DNA of 64,000 nucleotides. Origin: Dioscorea cayenensis subsp. rotundata (taxonomy: Eukaryota > Streptophyta > Magnoliopsida > Dioscoreales > Dioscoreaceae). Under the pieces are notes generated by a model that saw only the letters and a list, made by a program, of their open reading frames with translations, ran no database searches and was not told where the DNA came from. The DNA lies in assembly GCF_009730915.1 (NCBI RefSeq), contig NC_052486.1, forward strand, positions 23,816,137-23,880,136. The letters are read 5' to 3'. Positions 11,353 to 22,469 of this stretch are shown piece after piece. Position numbers and translations under genes: made by a program. The stretch's first letter is position 1. Each line of letters begins with the position of its first letter.

Positions 11353-11620
11353 GAAAAGAAATATGCATGTTCTTATAGGTTAAAACACGTAAAGCATCAA
11401 AGCACAAAAAAAAAAATCACAAGATTAAATAAAAAATAAATAAGCGGAGTTGTCTAATTCCTATTATTTATCTATTTGGATAAAATGCAGATAATGTAAC
11501 AAACGAATAAATAAAAGTAGTGCAATATATATATAAAGTAATTAATTAAATAGGAAGAAAGAAGAAGAAGAACAAGGAAAAGAAGAAGAAGAAGTGGTAC
11601 AACGTACGTAACGGTGGTAG

Positions 11621-14381
11621 TGTTATAACCCAGCCGTTACTGTAGCAACATTTATAAAGCCCAACAATGTAGCACGGGTACTGTAGCAGTCCGAAAATAC
11701 TTTTCTTCCCTTCTAAAAGTTTCAGCCTCTCTCTTCCATTTTCCATTCATTCTTGTTGGAAACCCTAACCATTTGCTTCTCCTCTTCTTACTTTTGATGG
11801 TTAAAGGTAGGTAAGTAATTTTTGTTTCTTTTAATTTTCATTTTGTATTCTTGTTCATAACCTTAGATTAAACTTAGAATTTGTGTCCTTCTTGTTTCCT
11901 TTCTTGTTCCCTTAGATTAATAGGAGTAGAGAGGATGAGAAGAGAAGATGGCAAGGTGAGTGGGCTAACCGAATCATTCTTGATTTATTTTGGTTCTTGT
12001 AAATTATTTGCATGTTTGGGTGTTGTTTTGGCATGATGTTGATTGGAACTTGGCATGGTTTTGCTAAAATATCATACTTGTTGTTAATTGGGTCCATGAC
12101 AATGTAAGGCCTTGGGAGTTATATTTATGGTGAAGTATGCAAGTGTAGATTGGTGTATAAAGAAATCATATTTTGAGTTATGCTAGAGTCCATGGAATGG
12201 AATTTGGGTGATGCACATAAGGTGTTTGACTAATTGCCTCCTAGTGTTGAATACAAATATTTGGGGACATAATTGTGAGAATTGTGTGATTTAATTTTGT
12301 AATGGCTTCAATGGTATTGATGGGCTTAGTTGTTAGTTTGTATGAGCACTCCTTAGGAATAATAAATGTGGATCCCTTGTTTGTTACTAAAGATGAGTTG
12401 AAATTCTTAAATGCATTTGATTGATCTCATGTGTGGGTGATAATATGTATATCTTGTGGAATTTGGTTAGGAATCAAGAGGTAAGGAATGTGTTTTTATA
12501 CATATCATGGTTTGTGTTAAAATACTAGAATGTAAGAATTATGAGAAGATGGACATTTTACATTATAGATTATAAGTATATGTAATGTTGGCAAGGGAAA
12601 TTTGTTTATGTGAGGGAGTTATGTTTATGTAATTCTTTTGCATGGGTTTGGGAAGAGATTGGAAATGCTTTGATGATATGTCGGGATGATACGAAGGAGT
12701 TAGAGAAAGGGGGAGAGATGTATGCTCATAATAGAATGTAAGATTTTGATAAAAACTTATGTGATGAGAACTAAAGCATGAATGTTCAAGAATGAAAATA
12801 ATAATGTGAGTTGCTTTTGAATCTAGAGGAATGGGGTGGTACGAAGCTAGGATTGAAGACATTTTAGGGTGAGATGACATGACAATTATGGCCAGTAAAA
12901 AAAAATTGAAAAGTTAGTGAGTTGCTTGGGTGTTATTGTATCTTGGATATTAGAGGTGACCTTGACCTAATGTTAATTCAAAATTGGGGTAATTGCTTTA
13001 TATAGCTTATGTTGGTTGATGTTCAAGGGTTGTTTTAATATTGGAAGGGAAAACTAGGTTCATGCCTTTGAAATGATAACTTGTTTTAGATGAGCAATTA
13101 TGATAAGATACATTATTGATAAAATCGAAATGATGGGGAATACTAAGGGTGTGGATTGGATTTATAGATTAGAAGTTTTGATTTATTAAAGACTTGTGCA
13201 AGATGATGTACTACAGGGAATCTTAAGGTTTAGCTTGATTTTTCTCACTTCTGGCGACAAAACTTTGGGAAGCATTTAACAAGGAAAATGTTCAGTATGG
13301 TCCCGAGTTTCATTCGGCAAAATATCTTTGCAATTGTTAGTATGATCTTGGAGTTATGTGTTGTAAAATGGAACATGTTAGAAGTGATATTATGCCGAGA
13401 CCTTAAGGGTGTAATTCCCAGGGTGTTTGGTTTTTATTTGATGATTTATTCATTTGGTAAATTTTGTGCATAATTTCTGTTTCTTCAGTTATTTTCCCTA
13501 ATGTGGGATTCTGAAGTTCTGTATTTCTGTTCGTGTGAGTATCTGGGAAATTCATGAATACTCTGCGTTTTGGTATATGATTATTTATTTGTTTATTTTG
13601 TTCTTGCATTAATTATTCGGTATTTCCTCTGTCTGTATTTTGTATCTCTGCGGTTTTAGTACATCTCCATTTCTGGCTCGCCCAGCTAGGAGGAGTAAGT
13701 CCTAGCCATGTGCACATGTTTTCTGTAGTAGCGCTACCCCCCGACTGCGGTCGAAGATCCGGCTACGGCTGTTGATATTCTGTTCTGTTCTGTTCCGACT
13801 TCACAGTCGAAGATCCAGCCTCGTGCTGTTGATTTCTGTTATTAGTCAGGGAGATGTACATGTCTGTTTTGCGTATTTTCGGCATTTCTGAGTATCTCTG
13901 TATTCTGAGCATTCTCTGTATTTCCGTTCCGCTATTATTCTGCTATTTTGCCATTCTGTATGGAAAGTATTATGTTTGGGAATGTTTCGATAACCAATTT
14001 CCGTATTCTGCTGGTATTTTGAGTTTTCTCGAGTTTTTGCCCCACTCACTGAGTAACCGAGTTACTCAGCCTCTCTTCTTCTATCTTTTCAGGTACTCGA
14101 CTTTTAGGTTGTGCTTAAGACCTTGTTGATCAGCCAGTGCTAGGATGGATCCATTAGGGTTGTCATTTTCTTGTAAATTTTTTTATAACCTGTATTTATA
14201 CCTTGGATTCTCGTATCTGAGTCTGTGTTGTATTTATGTACCATTTTTTATTGTTTCCTGTTCTGCTTGTTAGGGTTGACTCTGACCAAGTCAAATCTGA
14301 GGCCTTGCACCCAGTGGGGCCCAGCCCCGTTGGATGCGGCCGATCTGTCAGCGGGCCCGGTTTTGGGGCTGGGGCGTGACA
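11621..14381 (+). mobile_element. Solo LTR, probably Ty3/Gypsy (Tekay/Del-like chromovirus)
   Basis: A 2761-bp element begins TGTTATAACC and ends GGGGCGTGACA, flanked by a perfect 5-bp target duplication GGTAG (11616-11620 and 14382-14386). No internal coding region is present, as expected of a solo LTR. A TTTATAAAG-type TATA box and a pyrimidine-rich CCCTAACC leader near the left end, and CTCACTGAGTAACCGAGTTACTCAGC with TTTCAGGTA near 14045-14097, resemble long LTRs of the Tekay/Del lineage. It sits 5 bp beyond the stop codon of protease pseudogene copy 2. The age is not estimable without the partner LTR. The family assignment is moderate; the boundaries are well supported. Confidence 0.78.
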
Positions 14382-14391
14382 GGTAGCTAGT

Positions 14392-15878
14392 CTAGAATTT
14401 GGAACAATTCACAGTAGCCATGGAAAGCACGTTATTGTGGAGATCATAACCAACGTGCATGTTCAGCTGCGCTATATTACCGAGAACGGAAATGCCCACC
14501 AGTTTCTTGCCATGCATGGCCAAGCATAGTACAGTATCGGAGACGTGGAAGAACGCCTGCATGGGAGTCAGCACGATCGATTCCCCATCAGTATCATGGG
14601 GCCGCTTATAGAAGGTGAAAGTGATGTCCGGGAAGGGATAGGGTGGGTCTTTGACAGAGTGGGAATAACAAAGTGGCAAGTAATTATGAGGATCATTAGT
14701 TCGGGTGAGATTGACCATTTTGGACAGGTCATCGATCAATTTGCTCAACATGATGTCTGGTATGAAGCTGATGGCCGTGCCCAAGTCGACTAGGATATTT
14801 GTATCAAAAGGATCATTTGGAATGGTATCTTTCCCTACAGCGATGGACTTCAGCTTGACAGTGTAGTAGGTAAGAGCACGGCGGCCCATGGAAATGGTGA
14901 TAAAGCCAGGGTCATTGACAAGTGCGTTATCGCCCAAGTTGAGAGTTGAATAGGTGAAGTCGGTGTCTGAAGCCAAACAGTAAGAGAACTTTCCATGAAT
15001 GGAGGAGTCTAACTGATTCACTAGTGACGAGGCTCCACCTCCCAGGCCGATCAGCCCATCAGCCCGTCTACATTCGACGTGAATTCACCATTGCTGTTAT
15101 GAGAACAGCCGAAGACTATTCCGGGGATGGAGGAGGAGGTGTTCCCCTGCTGTTTATCGTCTGAGCCGGAAGAGAAGGTGAATGTGTCCCTAGAGAGGTT
15201 CCCACTCGTTAAAGAACCGTCAGCGTATTCATACATGTAGTTGCACTGGTTATTGATGCACTCTGAGGTTCGGATTGCAAGACAAATGTCATCTTTGCAT
15301 GAAACTGAGCCTTTGAAGGTGGATGATTTGCTGGGATCGAAGATGGGATCATCTTGATTATAGCACTGGTCGCAAGGTTTGCACTGGACCCATACCAGGT
15401 CACTGCCAGTGTCGACGAGGGTCACAACCTTGACTGGTGGTGTGCCGATCTCCAACTGCGTGATATAGTCGCCATTGCTTGGGAGCATTTTTGAGTTTAT
15501 ATTTAAGGGTGCTGGTGATGGTGCTGATGATGATGATGATGATGATGATGAAGAAGAAGCAATGCTAGTATATACACCACCACCACCACCGCTATAACCA
15601 TCATTATCATTATCGCTATAACTAGTGCTGGAGATGATGGATGAGATGTAACGAGCTCGAGATATGGAACGCTCAATCATGTCCTTGACGCGATATTCGG
15701 ACGTCACAGACGGTTGGTAGTGTGGGGAAAGAGGTGAGTCTCTGTGCATGACTTTCATGCTAAACCCCGAAGTACCCCCTCCTTGAGAGCTTGCATTGCA
15801 TGCATTAAAAATCCAGCAAACAGACAATAAAATTAAAAATATTGAGGCATGAAAGGACAAACAAGAAGAAGAAGCCAT
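14392..15878 (-). pseudogene. Nepenthesin-like aspartic protease, copy 2, frameshifted
   Basis: The N-terminal 275 codons (15878 down to about 15051) contain the signal peptide, the prosegment, an Asp/Ser repeat linker and an intact DTGSD motif. A 10-bp tandem duplication of AGCCCATCAG at about 15050-15065, absent from copy 1, shifts the frame. The C-terminal part (15021-14392) continues in another frame. The second catalytic motif has become DLGTA where copy 1 has DSGTT, so even without the shift activity would be doubtful. A solo LTR starts 5 bp after the stop. Upstream, a TATAAATAAG core promoter matches copy 1. Confidence 0.88.
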
Positions 15879-15939
15879 GATTGGAGTGCTGATACTTAAT
15901 TATCAAGGGTTTATATTGTGTGCATGAGGTGGCTGCTAG

Positions 15940-16055
15940 CTAATGTGTCTTATTTATAGTACCTACGTGATCAATGCTTACTTGAATCATGGAAGATTAG
16001 CAAGACGTGAACTAACCAGAGATTACCATCTGGTTCTGTTTCTTTGAAGGTTTAA
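15940..16055 (-). promoter_or_regulatory. Core promoter of protease copy 2
   Basis: Read on the minus strand, CTATAAATAAGA lies at about 15947-15960, roughly 70-80 bp before the ATG at 15878. The upstream AACCAGATGGTAATCTCT block is at about 16018-16040. Both match copies 1 and 4. Confidence 0.6.
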
Positions 16056-16962
16056 TTCACAGATATTTAATGACTTTTATCTTCTTTTTTTTTATTAATT
16101 TAAATTTTTTATTTCACAATAATTCATAATTTATTAATGGATAAATTATTTATTTTTTCTAGAAATAATCCAGTGGTTGGGACCATAGACTTATAAATTT
16201 TATTTTTTATTTATTATATAACATAGAGACATATTAGTAAGTATATGAAGAGAATGTTATTTTTTGTTTTAAAAATCACTTAATTGAAGCAATATGAGCC
16301 ACATCCCGGTTGCATCATAACTACCATGAAACCAAGTTCGTGTGATCATTTCTCTATTTTTCTTCATAGTAAAGAAAGCAATGTCTAAATTATGGTACAT
16401 GATTTTATTTTTATCTTTAAATATCTATGATTTAATTAATTGAATAATTTTTTTTCCTAAAAGTGTAAAATATTATTTTTTTTAAAAAAAAGTTACCATT
16501 CAAAATTTTGCTTCTAAATATTTTTTTTTTTTTGGTTGTTAGAACGTTCCCTGTAATGCATGATATACACATGGTATTTTATATCCAGTAAACTAATGCA
16601 AATTTGTATGTCAAAGATTATAAGTTCGAAACAAATAAATAAACGGATAAATATAAAATCAAACTTTGAAACTACGTAAAGGGTAAACATAGTTTATTTT
16701 AGATAAGAATAGGAGATACTCTACTACCTTGAAGCATGGTATATTGGATATGAATAACAGAATATAAAAGATGATGAATTTGGTTGGATAAATAATGAAT
16801 TTGGTTAGGAGTAACCAATTTGTTAAGCACACATTTTGTGGATTTTTTCTCTCTCTCATTAACACTTAATTTACAAATAAATTAAAAAAGAAACGCCCAA
16901 GTAAGTTGGCCTGAATAGATCTTTTGGTTTACTCCGGTAGGATTTCTAAGGAACCCTTTTTG

Positions 16963-17130
16963 TAAGAATGGATTAAAATAACTTATTAATGGTGATTCTG
17001 TATTATTAAGAACAAGTCTATTTTGAAAATTTTGTGTGTGTGTATATAAGAATGGATTTAAATAACTTATTAATGGGGATTCTGTATTATAAGAACAAGT
17101 CTATTTTGAAAATTTTGTGTGTGCATATAT
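16963..17130. repeat. 84-bp tandem duplication, two copies
   Basis: The segment beginning TAAGAATGGATT at 16963 is repeated from 17047, with only a few differences. Both copies end in a GTGTGTGTATATA-like tract. A single-copy homologue is visible at about 9938-10016 in the flank of protease copy 1 and a weaker one near 32820-32880, so the doubling is specific to unit 2. Confidence 0.8.
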
Positions 17131-17729
17131 AAATAATTTACTCTTGGAAAAATTTCATAACAAAGTGCATTCCCCACGTTCCAACAAAATATATCTGATG
17201 AATATTTGAAACAAGTTAAAATAAATTTTGAAAATTTATTTTAGTTTGTATTCATTAAATTTTAAAAAATGGTAAACCATGAATTATTTATTAAAAATAA
17301 AAGGTACAAGCTACAAGTACATAATGTATCTTGAGTACGGGTGTGGAGGAATTAACTTCTTTAATTATAAGTAAAGGATGAAGTTAATTACAGACCAGGC
17401 CACCCTTTAAGAAATGAAACAAGTAAAATTATCAATAATATGTCCAACTGAAACTCTAAAATTTTTTTTTAACATTTGAATGGAAAGAAATAATCATATC
17501 TAAAATTTGCATGCTTCTGCTATTCACTCCATTATCTCCTTGAAATTCTTCATCTGCTCTTTATTTAATTTTTTTGCAGCTAAAGATTCAGATTAGTGTT
17601 TCACAGGTTTTTTTCATCTTATTTTGTTGTTTTTATTTTTAATCTTATATTTGTACCTTTTTCATTTCAATAAATTAATTTATGGTTTATCACATTATTA
17701 TAAAAAAAAACTTCATCATTATAGGTATC

Positions 17730-17955
17730 TTCATGAATAATAGACGACAAGCGTTCTTTTTATATGAATATAAACAGTACCGAACAGTACTGGAACCCAG
17801 ATATATAGTATATGTACAGTTTGAGAATAGTATAAGAATCCCGGGTGAATAGTATATAAACAATCGGTGAACAGTACTATCGGGGGATGGATTTGAACCC
17901 ATGACATCTCCCTTATACTTTGGTGTCATACCATTGGGCTATCCAATGGTTGACA
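17730..17955 (-). mobile_element. tRNA-derived SINE candidate
   Basis: Read on the minus strand, the 5' head has a pol III A box (TAGCCCAATGG, about 17930-17942) and a B box (GGTTCAAATCC, about 17888-17898) at tRNA-like spacing. The body is rich in ACTGTTC and ACTATTC repeats. The motif GAAGATATCT precedes the head and GAAGATACCT follows the body, an imperfect target duplication (9 of 10). A functional tRNA is unlikely because the acceptor and anticodon stems do not pair convincingly. Confidence 0.5.
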
Positions 17956-19806
17956 AAAGATATCTTCGTTTAAAACACACATTCACAACGCAATTAATAT
18001 CAATGTATTGGTCCATTGGCAAGCCCAATGAGAAAAAATTGGAAAAAATATGATATTGGTCCATTTGCATGCTGTTTGTTGTTTGACTTATTTCTCTATT
18101 ATGCCACTTAAAAAATAATCACCAAATAAAATTAAGACCAATTAAAAAATCAAAATTATCATGAGCAAAATTTATTTATTTCTTAAAAAGGGAAATTACC
18201 TAAATATATTATTAGAACTAATAGGTATATATGAACTTCCACTTTCATAAAAAAAAGAAAATAGGTATGAGCTTAGGAAGTATCATAACTGGCAGACAGA
18301 ATTGGCAAATTTGATTTAATAAAAATAAAAATTATGAAAAATAATAATCTAAAAATTACATTGGTCAATATGGTATATATATCTATGACGTCAGAGACGG
18401 TCGTACGTAGCATGAGGAGGAAAATGAGCCCTTATATATGAATGAGATCCATGCATGCTCGCCCTAGCTAGAGAATGACATTGTACGCATAAAAGGAGAT
18501 GGAGAAGCGAGTTACGTACAAGGAGAGAAGGCGAGAAGCTATGCATGGTTGGACTTGTAACATATTGTGAGATGGTTTGAAGGCTCCGATTTGGTCATTT
18601 GTGGAAATTTGAGAGGAAGATTAATGGATAAACATACATACACGCCTTGTATATATGATAGCATTATTTAACTACTCCATATTAATTAATATTTGATCAA
18701 ATAATTTTAATTTCTTAATTTTCTAAATAAATTCAAAGTTTATCTGCATTATCAAAAATAAAATAAAACAATATAAATATCGACTTTTGTACATGTGTTG
18801 ATATTGTTGATTAAAAAAATATGTTGATATTGCCGACTTAACTTGACATAAAACACGGCAAAGACAATGACACGGAAGTTGGAATATAGTCTATATTATT
18901 TGATTATTCGATTATTAATTGATCTTGTATCTTTTTAGTTCCTTTTTTGTATATATATATATTGTTAATGTAGATTCGTACTCTATATTCTATCCATTCT
19001 TGAAGAAGCTGCTTTTCCTTAATAAAGCAATTGATTATTTTCTATCAAAATTACTATTTATAATGTCATAAAGTTAAGATTATATTTTTATGAATTGAAT
19101 TTGTTAATATCCTTGTTCAATGGGTATTATCTGCACTAGACAACATAAAAGAAACAATTTAGATATAACTAATAACCAAAATTTTCTTTTTTCTTTTTTA
19201 AAAAATAAATTGTCAGATAAATTTTTATTTCTACTTTTTCTAATATAACTTTATATACATGGCAAGATAATTGCACATCAATAATAGGCAAATTAAATAT
19301 ATCAGACAACTAGCTAGCAAAGTAAGACATAATATCCAAAACAAACGGAAGACTTTATTTTGAATTAAACATAAATCCAGACATGATTTACATTTAATAT
19401 ATATAACGGTCACATATGATGTAAATTAAAGAGATTTGTTGTCCATAATATTTGGATATAATGTAGATATTTATAATGTAAATGTATTTTTTTCTCTTAT
19501 TTTTATAATACAAATTAATATTTGTTATAGAGGAATCCAAATGGCAAAGGTTTTTCTCTTTTTTTTTTTGGGAAAAAATAAATCTATTTTATTAAGATAA
19601 CAATAATTAAAAAAATTCTAAAGCTTTAAAAAAAGGAAATCTGAAATAAGAACAACATCATGAACCGAACATTAATTATTTTTATATTTTTATTTATTAA
19701 TAAAAAAATGATAAATTATTAATTTATTGAAAAAACACCCAGTACAAAACTAGTTAACCAACAAAACGGAACATTAATTAACAAGAGGGAAGGAATTACA
19801 GAACGG

Positions 19807-19853
<47 letters not shown>

Positions 19854-19941
19854 GTAATACTAAAGGGATAGAAAAAAAGAAAGAAAGAAAGGAAGAAAGA
19901 CAAGAAGGCATACGTAAGTAATTAGGGTTAAAGGTGGGTAG

Positions 19942-22448
19942 TGTAATGTCCAGTTGACACTTTGACCAAGTTAACTTGGACTTTTTTTTGATGTTTTGTT
20001 GAAGGAGGTGGAGCCCACCACTGCCATTCATCTCTTCTCCATGTTTCTGCGTTTGCTTTCCCTTGACCCTATTTGGCTACCCGTGAGTTGCGGGTCTTGT
20101 CAAGCATGGTGGTGGAGCTCTTAAGGAGAGCAGTCTCTTCTCCTCTTCCTTGGGAACATCTTGCTGGAGACACCTTCTGCAACCTTGGAAGCTTGTTTCT
20201 CCTTGGAAGAAGGCTAGAGCTTGGGTTTGGAGGAAGTTCCCTTCACTTGCAAATGTAGAGGCAGGATGCTTGTTCTTGTGTGTTAGTGAGATCTTGTAAG
20301 GCTTAGTGTGTTGACCTTTGTTGCTTGTTCTTTCTCCTTGGTTTAAGAACTTTGATCTTTGTGTGTGGTAGGATATTACCTTCTCATGTTTTGATGATGA
20401 TCATGATCTTATGGATGTTATGTATTTAGTTGGTTGGCTTAATGTGTTTGTTTTTCCTGAAGATTTATATGCATATTTTTATATAAACCCACATCCTGCA
20501 CACATGATTTAAGTGAGTAAAATTTATACATATTCATGCATGTTCCTGTGGCTTTAATTGGTGATATAATGTCATTAGGGCTTAAACCCTTTCTTTAATC
20601 TTTGGTTTAATCATTTTGTTAATTCTATGCTCCTATGTGTTCTATGCCTGAGATTGTGTGATCCTGGTGGTTAGGTTGGTTTTGGAAGCATGGTTTAAGT
20701 GTTATAGTTATCTATTACACTTATCGAAAATATATGCATTCATATACACTTAATGGTGCTGGTAATTCCTGCAGCCTCGTTGGGTGATGTTGATTAAATT
20801 TGTGTTAACTTAATCACGATGATGTCCTTAATCTAGCTTTTATGGTGTTTAAGGCTGTCAGCATGTTAGTTTGGTTGATTGTTGTTATTTAGGTATGCAT
20901 GCATTTTCTTGGTTTTTAAGAGATTACTTTTTCATTGGGAATTCCAGCACTTTATGTTAAATTCATTCTATAATGTTTTATTTTCTTCTTTAGCTTTGCT
21001 GGTAATAGAATGTTCTATATTGAAATTTGTATGTTAGGTCTTTATATATATATATATATATATTGGAGCATGTGTTATATAGTGATTGTTAGTTAGAGAT
21101 TTAGTGGGATGTGGTATTATTGCAAAGCTTTCTAGTGTTATTATTCTTGTATAATTGTATAGTTGATTCTTTTGGTTGGCTTACTCTTTTATTTTCTCCT
21201 GCGAACTTTTAATTTCTGCTAAGTAATGTACGTTCATTCTAGACTAGGCATGCTATTGTGCTAGTTTTGTTTAGTTGGGAAGGGAGCCTAGCATGTTAGG
21301 TGTTTTATTTAGAAGCATGGCCTTCTTAAATATTTCACATTAGTTGTATTACGGGGTTGTGTGTCTTTTAATATGCTTGGCTATTCTGTTGCTTTGCTAA
21401 CTTTGAGATCTTTTAATTGTTAAGTTAGCTCGGGCTATAGATGTAAGTTAGGTGCGGCCCAAAATTATTTATGAGTAAAGTTTTGTTTGTTAGGTTAGAT
21501 TGTCGTAGCGAGCCTTAGTCGTTGGACTTGGTGAACCCGACATTGTAGCTCAGAGCCAAGTAGGCTCTTGCACTCGCAAATTCTGTATTTTTGATAATTA
21601 TTATGCATTTAAGTTATTTCATTATTTTTGTAATTTTATTTAATTATTTATTTACTTACTTGTCATTTATTTATTTAATTGTTCTATTTATTCAGTAATT
21701 TTTTTTTGTATTTCATATTTTTGTGGTTTTTTTAGTACATCTCCATTCTTGGCTCGCCCAGCTAGGAGGAGTAAGTCCTAGCCATGTGCACATGTTTTCT
21801 GTAGTAGCGCTGCTCCCGACTGCGGTCGAAGATCCGACTTCGGCTGTTGATATTCTATTCTGTTCTGTTCCGACTTCACAGTCGATGATCCAGCCTCGTG
21901 AAGTTGATTTCTGTTATTAGCCAGGGAGATGTACATGACTGTTTCTGCGTGTTTTCCGTATTTTAGATTATTTCTGTATTCTGCGTATTTTCTGCATTCT
22001 GTATGAATTATAATCTAGTATTCTGCAATATCTGCTTTATCTGTTGTTTTTGTTATCCTACTGGGCTCTTGTGGCTCATACACTCTGTGAATTCTGTTCT
22101 TGCAGGAGAAGATCAAGTCTAGGATCGGGGGGTGTCTGGGAGTCTTATTGTCTACTTTTATCAGTATCTTTGTATTACCCTTTTGTGAGTGTAAGGCTTG
22201 TATTCTGACTGTATTTGTGTTTTACAAACTGTTGGGTTGTATTTGTATTCTGTAGGGCTCCTAAAGCCCGTACTTGTAGTATTTCAGTTCCCAGTATCCT
22301 ATTTGTGCTTCTGTATTACTGTTCATATTTTGCTTGTTAGGGTTGACTCTGACCAGGTCAAATCTGAGACCATGCACCCAGTGGGGCCCAGTTCCACTTG
22401 ATGCGGCCGATCTATCAGCGGACCCGGCTGTGGGGCTGGGGCGTGACA
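19942..22448 (+). mobile_element. Solo LTR, probably Ty3/Gypsy (Tekay/Del-like), different subfamily
   Basis: A 2507-bp element begins TGTAATGTCC and ends GGGGCGTGACA, with a perfect 5-bp target duplication GGTAG (19937-19941 and 22449-22453). No internal coding region is present. Its left two thirds do not align by eye with the LTR at 11621-14381. Two blocks do: about 21726-21945 with 13654-13870, and 22331-22448 with 14263-14381, at roughly nine of ten bases. The middle of its right part instead resembles the LTR ending at 27038. It sits 17 bp beyond the stop codon of protease pseudogene copy 3. Confidence 0.77.
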
Positions 22449-22469
22449 GGTAGCTTGCTAGTTTAGCAA

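Larger units (their letters stand above)
8562..11615. other. AT-rich upstream flank of protease copy 1
   Basis: No gene is seen. The stretch holds (TA)n arrays at about 8591-8625, 8645-8667, 9184-9213 and 9305-9352. Large parts align by eye with the flanks of the other protease copies. Examples are 9720-9860 with 16780-16950, 27540-27810 and 32590-32670; 10560-10790 with 18110-18380; and 10820-11090 with 19080-19340. It therefore belongs to the tandemly duplicated unit. One LINE-like tail is present at its right end (see 11258-11352). Confidence 0.7.
16056..19936. other. AT-rich upstream flank of protease copy 2
   Basis: No gene is seen. The stretch is homologous by eye to the flank of copy 1 over several blocks (16780-16950, 18110-18380, 19080-19340). 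It carries an 84-bp tandem duplication (16963-17130), a tRNA-headed SINE candidate (17730-17955) and several LINE-like tails (about 17270-17310 minus, 17660-17705 plus, 19560-19615 minus, 19675-19735 minus). A (TA)n array is at 19809-19850 and a GAAA-rich run at 19870-19905. Confidence 0.6.

Noticed and set aside
13240-13262. CTCACTTCTGGCGAC resembling stem-loop 1 of the LINE tail
   Set aside because: It lies inside the LTR at 11621-14381, with no AATAAA, second stem-loop or A-rich end following; probably chance.
17880-17955. Possible functional tRNA gene on the minus strand
   Set aside because: A and B boxes are good, but acceptor and anticodon stems do not pair convincingly and the sequence continues into a repeat-like body; treated as a SINE head.
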